Below are positions 32,855-40,442 of a stretch of 40,442 nucleotides of DNA, piece after piece. The notes below the pieces were generated by a model. It had not been told where the DNA came from and did not search any database. It saw only the letters and a program-made list of their open reading frames with translations. Source of the DNA: Burkholderia aenigmatica (GTDB lineage: Bacteria > Pseudomonadota > Gammaproteobacteria > Burkholderiales > Burkholderiaceae); NCBI RefSeq assembly GCF_902499175.1, contig NZ_CABVQC010000081.1, positions 1 through 40,442 on the forward strand, written 5' to 3'. Position 1 is the first letter of the stretch. Every line of letters starts with the position of its first letter. A program made the translations under genes and the position numbers.

Positions 32855-32869
32855 ATTCCAATTCGGAAT
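32855..32869. promoter_or_regulatory. LysR-type operator (ATTCC-5-GGAAT, T-N11-A)
   Basis: A perfect 5-bp dyad with 5-bp spacer, ATTCC/GGAAT, carrying T-N11-A spacing. It lies in the short region between the lrgA start and the LysR start (32768-32905), 37 bp before the regulator ATG, the usual place for an autoregulatory LTTR site. Confidence 0.6.
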
Positions 32870-32905
32870 TCGTTTAGATCGCCGCACCAATTTGGGGAGT
32901 CATCG

Positions 32906-33832
32906 ATGGAATTGCGCGCGTTGCGGTACTTCGTCGAGGTGGTTCGCCAGCAGAGTTTCACGGCGGCCGCCGACAAGCTGTTCGTGACCCAGCCGACCAT
33001 CAGCAAGATGGTGAAGGCGCTCGAGGACGAGATCGGCTCGCCGCTGCTGCTGCGCGACGGCCGGCAGATGGTGCTGACCGACGCGGGGCGGATCGTGTTC
33101 CAGCGCGGCCAGGACGTGCTCGCCGCGCAGGCGCAGCTGCAGTCGGAGCTGAACGATCTCGGCACGCTCGGGCGCGGCGAGCTGACGATCGGGATTCCGC
33201 CGCTCGGCGGCTCGCTGTTCACGCCGATCATCGCCGCGTACAAGCAGCGCTATCCGAACATCGAGCTGAAGCTGTTCGAGCAGGGCGCGCGGATGATCGA
33301 GGCCGCGCTGACGTCGGGCGAGCTGGAGCTGGGCGGGCTGCTGGAGCCGGTCGATCCCGGCACCTTCGAGCGGCTGCCGATGGTGCGCGCGCCGCTGTGG
33401 CTCGTCGCGCCACGCGAGTCGCGCTGGGAGGATCACGCAGCCGTGCCGCTCGGGGATCTCGCGCGCGAGTCGTTCGTGTTCTACGCGGAAAGCCTCGCGC
33501 TGCACGACGCGGTGCTGGACGCGTGCCGGCAGGTCGGTTTCACGCCGTCGATCGTGAGCCGCAGCGGCCACTGGGATTTCATGGCCGCGCTCGTGCATGC
33601 GGGGGTCGGCATCGCGCTGCTGCCCGAGCCGTATTGCCGGCGGCTCGACGCGGGCCAGTTCACGTGCCGGCCGATCGTCGAGCCGGAGATCACGTGGGCG
33701 ATCGCGCTCGGCTGGCTGAAGAAGGGGTATCTGTCGCACGCGGCGCGCGCGTGGCTTGAAGTGGCGCGGGCGACGTTGCCGATCGCGCCCGGTGACGATC
33801 TGGCGTTTGGCGGGTTGCGGGCGAGGGAGTGA
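32906..33832 (+). CDS. LysR-family regulator (CidR-like)
   Basis: 308 residues. The N-terminal winged helix (2-61; F-T-A-A-A-D-K-L-F-V-T-Q-P-T-I-S-K) is followed by a substrate-binding effector domain (about 90-295). It is divergent from lrgAB, the usual layout for a regulator of these genes. CidR in Firmicutes responds to acetate or overflow metabolism, but the effector here is unknown. Confidence 0.92.
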   Translation: MELRALRYFVEVVRQQSFTAAADKLFVTQPTISKMVKALEDEIGSPLLLRDGRQMVLTDAGRIVFQRGQDVLAAQAQLQSELNDLGTLGRGELTIGIPPLGGSLFTPIIAAYKQRYPNIELKLFEQGARMIEAALTSGELELGGLLEPVDPGTFERLPMVRAPLWLVAPRESRWEDHAAVPLGDLARESFVFYAESLALHDAVLDACRQVGFTPSIVSRSGHWDFMAALVHAGVGIALLPEPYCRRLDAGQFTCRPIVEPEITWAIALGWLKKGYLSHAARAWLEVARATLPIAPGDDLAFGGLRARE

Positions 33833-33833
33833 G

Positions 33834-33886
33834 GCCCGCCGAGGCGGGCGGTAAAACGAACGAGGCGGGCGCAACGGCTGCCCGCC
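33834..33886. terminator. hairpins between convergent lysR and MFS genes
   Basis: Two stems lie in the 60-bp convergent gap: GCCCGCC/GGCGGGC (33834-33849) and GGCGGGC/GCCCGCC with a 9-nt loop (33864-33886). Neither has a clear T tract, so bidirectional termination is only possible. Confidence 0.35.
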
Positions 33887-33892
33887 GCGCGG

Positions 33893-35455
33893 TCAATGCC
33901 CCATCGCCGGCCCCGCACCCTTCCTCGGCTTCGTGACCCACACGAGCAACGCGAGTGCGCCGAACATGAACGCCGACAGCAGGAAGAAGTCGTTGGTCGC
34001 CATCATGAAGCCCTGCTGAGTGACGAGCTGGTTGAGCTGCGCATTGGCCGTCTGGCCGACGATGCCGAGCTGCGACAGCGCGCCCTGGTAGTCGGTCGTG
34101 CTCTGCGCATACACGCTCACCGATTCCGACAGCCGCGCGTGGTGGTAGATCGCGTCGTTCTCCCAGAACGTCGAGCTGGCCGCAGTGCCGATCGCACCGG
34201 ACAGCGTGCGCAGGAAGTTCGACAGCCCCGATGCACTTGCGAGCCGCTCGTCGGGGATGCTCGACAGCGTGATCGTCGTCATCGGCACGAAGAAGCACGC
34301 GACGCCGATCCCCTGCACGAGACGCGGCAGGATCACATGGTTGAACGGCACGTCGAGCGTAAACGTCGAGTTCCAGATCGACACGCCGGCGAACACGATG
34401 AACGCGAAGCTCGCGACCATCCGCAGGTCGAGCCGGTGCATGTTGCGGCCGATCAGCGGCGACAGCACGAGCGCGAGCAGCCCGACCGGCGCGGTCGCGA
34501 GGCCGGCCTTGCCGGCCGTGTAGCCCATCACCGTCTGCAGCCACAGCGGGAAGATCACGACCGAGCCGAAGAACGCCATGAAGCCGAACGAGATGATCAT
34601 CGCGCCGAGCGCGAAGTTGCGGTCCTTGAAGAGCGACAGGTCGACCACCGGCTCCTTCTCGGTCGCCTCCCACACGAGCATGAACGCGAGCGACACGACC
34701 GCGATCAGCGCCAGCGCGACGATGAACGTCGAGTTGAACCAGTCGCGGTCCTTGCCGAGGTCGAGCATCATCTGCAGGCACGACACGCCGATCACGAGCA
34801 GCGCGAGGCCGATCGCGTCGATCCGCTGCTTCGACGTCTTCGTCTCGCGGCCGCGCAGCAGGAAATACGCGCAGGTCGCCGAGAAGAGGCCGATCGGCAG
34901 GTTGATGTAGAAGATCCAGGGCCACGTGTAGTTGTCGCTGATCCAGCCGCCCAGCAGCGGGCCGAAGATCGGCGCGACGATCACCGTCATCGCCCATAGC
35001 CCGAGCGCGAGCCCGCGCTTCGCGGGCGGGTAGCTGCGCATCAGGATGGTCTGCGACAGCGGCACCATCGGCCCCGACACGAGGCCCTGCAGCAGCCGAA
35101 ACGCGATCAGCGTCTCGAAGTTGGTCGCGAGGCCGCACAGCGCCGATGCGACCGTGAACGCGAGCACCGACAGCGTGAACAGGCGCACCTCGCCGACCCG
35201 CCGCGCGAGCCAGCCGGTGAGCGGCACCGCGATCGCGGAAGCCACCGAGTACGACGAGATCACCCACGTGCCTTCGCTCGTCGCGACGCCGAGGCTGCCC
35301 GAAATGGTCGGCACCGCGACGTTCGCGATCGACGTGTCGAGCACTTCCATGAAGGTGCCGAGCGCGAGCCCGACGGTGAGCAGCGCGAGTGCACCGCCTG
35401 ACAGCGGTGCGGGCGAAGCGGCCGGCGAGGCGGCAGATGCCGTGGTGGCGGACAT
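33893..35455 (-). CDS. DHA2 (EmrB/QacA) family multidrug exporter
   Basis: 520 residues with 14 hydrophobic segments. DHA2 motifs are present: L-D-T-S-I-A-N-V-A-V-P-T-I and W-V-I-S-S-Y in the first helices, G-W-L-A-R-R-V-G-E-V-R-L-F (motif A), and P-I-F-G-P-L-L-G-G-W-I-S (motif C). It is a proton-driven drug exporter in the inner membrane. No EmrA-type adaptor gene is next to it. A MarR gene lies upstream on the same strand with a palindrome between them. Confidence 0.93.
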   Translation of the reverse strand: MSATTASAASPAASPAPLSGGALALLTVGLALGTFMEVLDTSIANVAVPTISGSLGVATSEGTWVISSYSVASAIAVPLTGWLARRVGEVRLFTLSVLAFTVASALCGLATNFETLIAFRLLQGLVSGPMVPLSQTILMRSYPPAKRGLALGLWAMTVIVAPIFGPLLGGWISDNYTWPWIFYINLPIGLFSATCAYFLLRGRETKTSKQRIDAIGLALLVIGVSCLQMMLDLGKDRDWFNSTFIVALALIAVVSLAFMLVWEATEKEPVVDLSLFKDRNFALGAMIISFGFMAFFGSVVIFPLWLQTVMGYTAGKAGLATAPVGLLALVLSPLIGRNMHRLDLRMVASFAFIVFAGVSIWNSTFTLDVPFNHVILPRLVQGIGVACFFVPMTTITLSSIPDERLASASGLSNFLRTLSGAIGTAASSTFWENDAIYHHARLSESVSVYAQSTTDYQGALSQLGIVGQTANAQLNQLVTQQGFMMATNDFFLLSAFMFGALALLVWVTKPRKGAGPAMGH

Positions 35456-35592
35456 CGAAATCTCCTAGACGCGGCGCGCGCGACGCGCCGGCACAACGCA
35501 CGGGCGTGCGCCGCAGCGCAGCCCGGCCGGGTGGAACGGATCAACGGAAAAGGGGAGCGCGTGCCCTGTCATCTTCTGCCCAGACAGATAAA

Positions 35593-35606
35593 TAAGCGAA
35601 CGCTTA
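35593..35606. promoter_or_regulatory. palindrome TAAGCG-AA-CGCTTA (MarR operator candidate)
   Basis: A perfect 6-bp dyad with a 2-bp centre lies between the end of marR and the start of the MFS gene, about 140 bp before the latter. It is the size and A/T-framed shape of a MarR-type site and may control a separate exporter promoter. Confidence 0.5.
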
Positions 35607-35632
35607 ACCTAGACATGGGGCCTCCGCGCACA

Positions 35633-36124
35633 TCAGCCGTCCGCCTCTTCGTCGGGTTTCGGGCAACCGGTCGAGCCGGGCCCGTTGGCGATGAAGCGTT
35701 GCAGCAGGCCGGTGAGCGTCGTGAGCTCGTCCGCCGAGAAACCGTCGAGCTGCGCGTTGAGCGCAGTCGCGATCAGCGACGGCAGCGCCCGGGCGGCGTC
35801 GGCGCCGCGTTCGGTCAGCGTCAGCTCGATCATCCGGCGATCCTGCTCGCTGCGCGAGCGTGCGACCAGCCCCTTGCGTTCGAGCCGGTCGAGCATCCGC
35901 GTCATCGAACCGCTGTCGTACGACATCTTGCGGGACAGCTCGAACGGCGTGCGCGCATAGCCGCGCGACAACAGCAGGATCACGCCGATCTGCTGCGCGG
36001 TGAGGTCGAGCGGTTCGAGCGCACGGTCCATCCGCTCGACGAGCGCCTGCTTCGCCTTCGACAGGTAATAGCCGAGGCTGGTTTCCAGCGCGATGTTCTC
36101 GGGATCGTAGAGGCCGCCGGTCAT
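35633..36124 (-). CDS. MarR-family transcriptional regulator
   Basis: 163 residues from the ATG at 36124. Helical dimerisation ends and a winged-helix core with R-M-L-D-R-L-E-R-K-G-L-V-A-R and D-R-R-M-I-E-L-T-L-T-E-R-G. An EmrR-like repressor of the downstream exporter is the likely role. A longer in-frame start at 36238 would read through the promoter at 36171-36199 and is rejected. Confidence 0.92.
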   Translation of the reverse strand: MTGGLYDPENIALETSLGYYLSKAKQALVERMDRALEPLDLTAQQIGVILLLSRGYARTPFELSRKMSYDSGSMTRMLDRLERKGLVARSRSEQDRRMIELTLTERGADAARALPSLIATALNAQLDGFSADELTTLTGLLQRFIANGPGSTGCPKPDEEADG

Positions 36125-36170
36125 GCGATTGCGCGCGCAGCAATAGTGCGTTTCAGATTTAAACGCGCCC

Positions 36171-36199
36171 AGTATCTTGAAAATTAATTGCTTAGTCAA
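36171..36199 (-). promoter_or_regulatory. promoter of marR (TTGACT-17-GATACT)
   Basis: On the minus strand TTGACT (36194-36199) and GATACT (36171-36176) are 17 bp apart, about 47 bp upstream of the marR ATG. ATTG-6-CAAT (36187-36200) overlaps the -35 box and could be the autorepression site. Confidence 0.6.
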
Positions 36200-36298
36200 T
36201 ATTATTTGAGGCAACCAGTTACGACGTGCATGTTGCACTGCCGGAGACTATGTTCTGACCGATGCGCCCGCGCTGCGGGCACCCCGAGGATGTTCGCG

Positions 36299-36583
36299 AT
36301 GCTGTTCCTGAAAAATGCCGCCGGCGCGCTGCGCCGCAACCTGACCGATACCGCTCATCATGCGTTTTCCGGGCCGCACCGCGGCTGGAAGATCGCGCTG
36401 TACGTGACGATGCTGGTGGTCCCGGGCGGCTCGCTCGCGGCGCTCGGGTTCGCATGGTTCGATCATCGCCGGCAGCGCAACGCGAAAGACGGCGCTCGCC
36501 GCACGGGCCAGCCGGCCGCGACGGAGCCGTCGACATGGCGGTCCGCCGCCGAACCGCTCCCGCTGCCCGCGCGCTGCCACTGA
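36299..36583 (+). CDS. small membrane protein, unknown
   Basis: 94 residues from the ATG at 36299, which has GAGG 9 bp upstream; an ATG at 36290 is too close to that site. One membrane helix at about residues 31-52 (W-K-I-A-L-Y-V-T-M-L-V-V-P) follows a basic N-terminus (L-K-N-A-A-G-A-L-R-R-N-L-T). The polar tail is rich in Arg and Thr. I do not recognise the family. Confidence 0.55.
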   Translation: MLFLKNAAGALRRNLTDTAHHAFSGPHRGWKIALYVTMLVVPGGSLAALGFAWFDHRRQRNAKDGARRTGQPAATEPSTWRSAAEPLPLPARCH

Positions 36584-36622
36584 CATCGCGCGTCTCCCGC
36601 CTTCCTGACTGCTCCGACTGAG

Positions 36623-36649
36623 CGCCGGCCGCACCCCGCACGGCCGGCG
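36623..36649. repeat. 9-bp GC-rich hairpin after the small membrane protein gene
   Basis: CGCCGGCCG and CGGCCGGCG (36623-36631 and 36641-36649) pair perfectly over a 9-nt loop. A second stem GGCCGG-TAAA-CCGGCC lies at 36684-36699. No T tract follows; they may be attenuator or 3'-end structures ahead of the NodT-type gene. Confidence 0.35.
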
Positions 36650-36852
36650 TCGCACACCCGTCTTCCCGCCCGCTGGCCGTAATGGCCGGTAAACCGGCCG
36701 CTCGTGCCGGTAACACATTCCTGTCGCCGCGCACCGTACCCTTGGGGCTGCGCAGCTTTCCCGCCGTCAGTTACCATTTGTCCGCCAGCGGCACGACGAC
36801 CGCATCGCGCGACGCCGCTCGCCGGACGTCGCGCCCAGACAGGAAAATCACC

Positions 36853-38418
36853 ATGCCGTACGCCACCCTCCCGCGCGCCCTTCGCCCGCTGAGCGCCGCC
36901 GTCGCCGTTGCGACGGCCGTGCTGCTCGCCGGCTGCGCCGTCGGGCCCGACTATCACCGGCCCGACACGTCGATCCCCGCCGCGTACAAGGAGGCGCCGG
37001 CCGGCTGGAAGGTCGCGCAGCCCGCCGACCGCACCGACCGCGGCGCGTGGTGGTCGGTCTACAACGATCCGCAGCTCGATGCGCTGATCGACAAGCTCAA
37101 CGCATCGAACCAGACCATCGCGCAATCGGCCGCCGCGTACCGGCAGGCGCGCGCGCTCGTCACCGAGGCGCGGGCCGCGTATTTCCCGACCGTCGGGCTG
37201 ACCGCATCGGGCTCGCGCGCCCGCACGCCGCGCGCGTCGGTGTCGTCGGGTTCATCGTCGAGTTTCGGCAGCGGTTCGACCGGCTCGATCAACAACAGCT
37301 ACAGCATCGGCCTCGACGCAAGCTGGGAGCCCGACCTGTGGGGCAAGGTGAGCCGTACGGTCAGCGCACAGCGCGCCGGCGAAGCGGCCGCCGCGGCCGA
37401 TCTCGCGAATGCGCGGCTGTCGCAGCAGGCGCTGCTCGCGCAGACCTATTTCCAGCTGCGCACGTCCGACGCGCTGCAGAAGCTGCTCGACGACACCGTG
37501 AAGTCGTACGAACAGTCGCTGAAACTCACGCAGAACCAGTACGCGCAGGGCGTCGCCGCACGCGCGGACGTGATCCAGGCGCAGACGCAACTGCAGAGCG
37601 CGCAGGCCGCGTCGATCGACAACGGCGTCGCGCGCGCGCAGTACGAGCATGCGATCGCGACGCTGATCGGCGAGCCGGCATCGACCTTCTCGCTGCCACC
37701 GAATCCGCTCACGGCCGAGCCGCCGATCACGCCGGTCGACGTGCCGTCCGCGATCCTCGAACGCCGGCCCGACATCGCCGCGGCCGAGCGCCGTGCAGCG
37801 GCCGCGAACGAGCAGATCGGCGTCGCGATCGCCGCGTTCTTCCCGACCCTCACGCTGTCGGCCACCGGCGGCTTCCAGAGCTCGGTGTGGTCGCAGCTGT
37901 TCACGCTGCCGGCGCGCTTCTGGACGGTCGGCCCGCAGCTCGCGGCCACGCTGTTCGACGCCGGGCTGCGCGCCGCGCAGACCGACGCCGCGCGTGCGAC
38001 CTACGACCAGGACGTCGCCGCGTACCGCCTCGCGGTGCTCACCGCGTTCCAGGACGTCGAGGACAACCTCGCGTCGCAGCGCATCCTTGCGCAGGAAATC
38101 GACGTGCAGCGGCAGGCGGTCGACAGCGCCGAGCATTCGCTCGCGATCGTCACGAACCAGTACAAGGCGGGCACGGTCGCCTACCTGAACGTGCTGACCG
38201 CGCAAACCACCGCGTTCACCGCGCAGCAGAAGCTCGCGACGATCTCCGGGCAGCGGATGACGTCGTCGGTCGGGCTCGTGAAGGCGCTCGGCGGCGGCTG
38301 GAACGTAGCGGAGATGGCGCGCGAGAACGGCGACATGGCGGCACCCGTGCCGGCGTCCGGTGCGGCCGCACCCGCGGCCACCGCACCGTCGGTTGCCGCG
38401 CCGCTCGCGCAGAAGTAG
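36853..38418 (+). CDS. NodT-type outer-membrane efflux lipoprotein (orphan OMF)
   Basis: 521 residues. A lipobox L-L-A-G-C with Cys28 ends the signal peptide. Two outer-membrane-factor repeats follow, with long periplasmic helices and the NodT hallmarks W-W-S-V-Y-N-D-P-Q-L-D, L-E-R-R-P-D-I-A-A-A-E-R-R and F-F-P-T-L-T-L-S. An Ala/Pro-rich tail ends the protein. It would form the outer-membrane exit duct of a tripartite pump, but no RND or HlyD partner is adjacent; the DHA2 exporter about 1.4 kb upstream on the other strand could be one. Confidence 0.94.
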   Translation: MPYATLPRALRPLSAAVAVATAVLLAGCAVGPDYHRPDTSIPAAYKEAPAGWKVAQPADRTDRGAWWSVYNDPQLDALIDKLNASNQTIAQSAAAYRQARALVTEARAAYFPTVGLTASGSRARTPRASVSSGSSSSFGSGSTGSINNSYSIGLDASWEPDLWGKVSRTVSAQRAGEAAAAADLANARLSQQALLAQTYFQLRTSDALQKLLDDTVKSYEQSLKLTQNQYAQGVAARADVIQAQTQLQSAQAASIDNGVARAQYEHAIATLIGEPASTFSLPPNPLTAEPPITPVDVPSAILERRPDIAAAERRAAAANEQIGVAIAAFFPTLTLSATGGFQSSVWSQLFTLPARFWTVGPQLAATLFDAGLRAAQTDAARATYDQDVAAYRLAVLTAFQDVEDNLASQRILAQEIDVQRQAVDSAEHSLAIVTNQYKAGTVAYLNVLTAQTTAFTAQQKLATISGQRMTSSVGLVKALGGGWNVAEMARENGDMAAPVPASGAAAPAATAPSVAAPLAQK

Positions 38419-38440
38419 GAAGGGAAGGGCGACGCGCGCG

Positions 38441-39229
38441 TCAGCGCTGCGCGTCGCCGAACATCAGCGACACCTCGTTGTTCCCGATCGGGTGGCCGAG
38501 CAGGTTCAGCAGCCCCGCGAGGTTCGCCTGCTGTTCGGGCGCCGAATGCGCGGTGCCGCGGAACGATCCCTGGCCCGGGCCGAAGTTGCCGTGACCGTCG
38601 AGGAACAGCGGGCCGTGCGTCGTCGACAGGTCGAGGTCGGCGCCGGCCCCCTTCGCCTGCAGCACCGCGCGGTACGAACCGAGCGGCTTCACGCGCGAGA
38701 CGCGCGAACTCATCGAGTCGATCGTCACCGTCAGCTGGCCGAACGCGTTGTTGCCGATCAGGCGCCAGTCGCTCCAGCCGAGCCGCACGTCGCCCTGCAG
38801 GTCGAGCGTGTTGAACGGCGTGCCGAGCCCCGCGAGCAGCGATGCGGGCACGGCCATCGTGCCCGCCGACAGCACCGCGCCGCGCCACGTCGCATCGAGC
38901 GTGACCGCATCGGGCATCGCCTCGGTCTGCCGCATGCGCATCTGCACGCGCCCGGTCAGCAGCGGCCAGAAACCCGTGGTCCATTCGACCCGGCCCGGCA
39001 GCAGCGTCGCCGCGCTCTGGTCGGCCCCCGGCGCGAGCATCAGCGTGCCCGAGCCGTGCCACAGCGACCCGTCGGGATCGACGAGATTCACGTGCCCGCC
39101 GGTCGCGCGCGCGAACTGCGGTGCGATCCACGCGGCCGGCGCGAGCGCGACGAGCGTCACCGCCGTCGCCAAGCCTCCTGCCAGTACCCACGGCAATGCG
39201 GTGGCGAGCCGCTTGATCCCCGGCCTCAT
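38441..39229 (-). CDS. gspN: type II secretion protein GspN
   Basis: 262 residues from the ATG at 39229; a GTG at 39256 is possible. One N-terminal membrane helix (about 14-36), then a periplasmic beta-rich domain (G-S-L-W-H-G-S-G-T-L, D-L-Q-G-D-V-R-L-G-W-S-D-W). GspN is an inner-membrane accessory protein of the secretion machine and the last gene of this operon. It is convergent with the NodT-type gene across 22 bp without a terminator. Confidence 0.9.
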   Translation of the reverse strand: MRPGIKRLATALPWVLAGGLATAVTLVALAPAAWIAPQFARATGGHVNLVDPDGSLWHGSGTLMLAPGADQSAATLLPGRVEWTTGFWPLLTGRVQMRMRQTEAMPDAVTLDATWRGAVLSAGTMAVPASLLAGLGTPFNTLDLQGDVRLGWSDWRLIGNNAFGQLTVTIDSMSSRVSRVKPLGSYRAVLQAKGAGADLDLSTTHGPLFLDGHGNFGPGQGSFRGTAHSAPEQQANLAGLLNLLGHPIGNNEVSLMFGDAQR

Positions 39230-39260
39230 CGGCCGACCGCCACTTGCGTCATCCACTGCG

Positions 39261-39767
39261 TCATTTCTGCGTAGACGGTTGCATCACGGCCGTCAGGTCG
39301 ACCTGGCCGTCGTCCTTCAGCGCGGTCGCATGTGCCTCGCCAACCTGCACCTTGAACTGCCGGCGCGCATCGTCGAGCCACTGCGTCCACGCCGGGAACG
39401 ACACGTTCTTCATCTGGACCTGCACGCCGTTGCCGACGATCTGCACCTGCGCGCCCTGCAGCCCGTGATCGGACAGCGACGCGGTCAGTGCATCCTTCAG
39501 CGCGAGGCCGGTCGGTGCCACACCCTGCGCGGCGGCCGTCAGCGACTTCGCCTCGTTCGCCTGCGCGGTCATCTGCGCGAGCTCGCGGCGCATCGTCGGC
39601 AGCTCGCGCTGGATCCGTGCGCGGCCGTCCTGCGCGGGCGACCACAGCACCGAATACGCGATCGCGACCGCCAGCACGGCGCCGCCCCAGCCGAGCAGCA
39701 TCTTTTCGCGCTGGGAGCGCTCGCCCCAGAACTGGGCCAGCGTCTGGTTCAGTTGTTCCGTTTTCAT
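39261..39767 (-). CDS. gspM: type II secretion protein GspM
   Basis: 168 residues from the ATG at 39767, which overlaps the gspL stop by 4 bp (ATGA). A short cytoplasmic end, one helix (about 27-45) and a periplasmic ferredoxin-like domain (P-A-W-T-Q-W-L-D-D-A-R-R) match GspM. It anchors GspL and the ATPase platform in the inner membrane. It lies 31 bp before gspN. Confidence 0.92.
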   Translation of the reverse strand: MKTEQLNQTLAQFWGERSQREKMLLGWGGAVLAVAIAYSVLWSPAQDGRARIQRELPTMRRELAQMTAQANEAKSLTAAAQGVAPTGLALKDALTASLSDHGLQGAQVQIVGNGVQVQMKNVSFPAWTQWLDDARRQFKVQVGEAHATALKDDGQVDLTAVMQPSTQK

Positions 39768-40442
39768 GAGCGGCTCCGGATCGTCCATTTGCCCGTGTTG
39801 CTGTCGACTTCGCCGGACAGTCCGTTACGCGCGAGGCGCTGCGTGAAATCGGGATCGACCTTGACCTCCGGCTTGAAGCCGACGTCGAGCTTCCGGTCGT
39901 GATAGTCGAGCGACGCGATGCCGTTCAGCGGCAGCGCGCCCATCGAACGCGACAGCCCGCTCGACAGCGCGAGGAAATCGTTCGGCGACAGCTCGCCGGC
40001 CGCGAGGCGCAACTGGTCGAGCTGGCGCTGCATCTGCGCGGGCGGATCGAGCACCGTCGTCGTCTTCGGGAACGCGGACAGCAGCGTCTCGGTGATCTGC
40101 GCGGACAGCGCATCGCGTTCGCGCGACAGCTTCCACCAGTGCAGGTTCATCCCGATCACCGCCACGCCGAGGGTCGCCGCGACGAGCGCGAGCGGCACGC
40201 GCAGGCGCTTCACCGTCGCGCGGTCGAAGCGCCACGGCTGCGATTCGAATTCGAACTGGCACAGGTCGAACTTCTCGGTCAGCGCGCGCCGCGCGAATGC
40301 ATCGAACGACAGCGGCGCGGCGCCCGGCAGCAGCGGGCCGTCGGCGCGGCCGACCGACGCGAGCCGCGGCTCCGCGCCCGGTTCGCCGAGTTCGTACAGT
40401 TCGACGTCGCCGCCGCCCGCCAGTGCGGCCAGCGTGCCGGCC
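39764..40442 (-). CDS. gspL: type II secretion protein GspL, 3' part
   Basis: About 225 residues of the C-terminal part; the start lies beyond the right edge. The frame enters with L-x-x-A-L-A-G-G-G and D-L-C-Q-F-E-F-E-S-Q-P-W, the usual end of the cytoplasmic actin-like domain. A membrane helix follows (P-L-A-L-V-A-A-T-L-G-V-A-V-I-G), then the periplasmic domain. GspL couples the GspE ATPase to the pseudopilus assembly platform. Confidence 0.93.
   Translation of the reverse strand, partial: AGTLAALAGGGDVELYELGEPGAEPRLASVGRADGPLLPGAAPLSFDAFARRALTEKFDLCQFEFESQPWRFDRATVKRLRVPLALVAATLGVAVIGMNLHWWKLSRERDALSAQITETLLSAFPKTTTVLDPPAQMQRQLDQLRLAAGELSPNDFLALSSGLSRSMGALPLNGIASLDYHDRKLDVGFKPEVKVDPDFTQRLARNGLSGEVDSNTGKWTIRSRS

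Overview
The window reads as part of a primary chromosome of Burkholderia, most likely the B. cepacia complex. The evidence is high GC with strong third-position G/C bias, a beta-proteobacterial rrn leader, a one-piece fliLMNOPQR operon close to a gsp type II secretion operon, and the mix of LysR, MarR and DHA2 transport genes. This rests on gene content and family recognition only; no database was searched.

Layout. 1-390: leader and tandem promoters of an rRNA operon running leftwards, with the 16S gene just outside the window. 527-3585: cytochrome b561, a catalase-like protein, and a divergent ECF sigma/anti-sigma pair. The two sides are driven by mirror-image ECF promoters. 3586-7890: an accessory segment. 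Six minus-strand genes (one Imm53-like, the rest mostly unrecognised) are bracketed by copies of a 53-54 bp repeat that ends in a DnaA-box-like TCCACA. Six copies lie on the left and one degenerate inverted copy on the right, beside a complex noncoding region and tRNA-Val(GAC). 8405-10417: a DUF2628 protein, then an AhpD-like gene plus an ECF41 sigma factor behind an ECF41-type promoter. 10907-13127: ergothioneine genes egtB-egtD. 13424-14590: three small exported proteins. 14847-19997: a type III mod-res restriction-modification operon. Its Res subunit has lost the lysine of the nuclease motif.

20229-26699: a minus-strand uptake block: ABC binding protein, ATPase and permease, then a TctE/TctD-type two-component system, then a porin. 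26783-31252: flagellar fliL-R. 31555-33832: LrgAB (CidAB)-type membrane proteins with a divergent LysR regulator. 33893-36199: MarR regulator and DHA2 (EmrB-type) exporter. 36299-38418: a small membrane protein and an orphan NodT-type outer-membrane efflux lipoprotein. 38441-40442: gspN, gspM and the 3' part of gspL, running in from the right edge.

How the parts may work together. Two separate ECF modules each look self-activating and linked to redox proteins. The uptake block carries its own sensor, outer-membrane pore and inner-membrane importer. The accessory segment looks like a cluster of immunity-type genes without toxins, and the repeat family around it is the least explained feature of the window. 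Most core genes run leftwards, like the rRNA operon.
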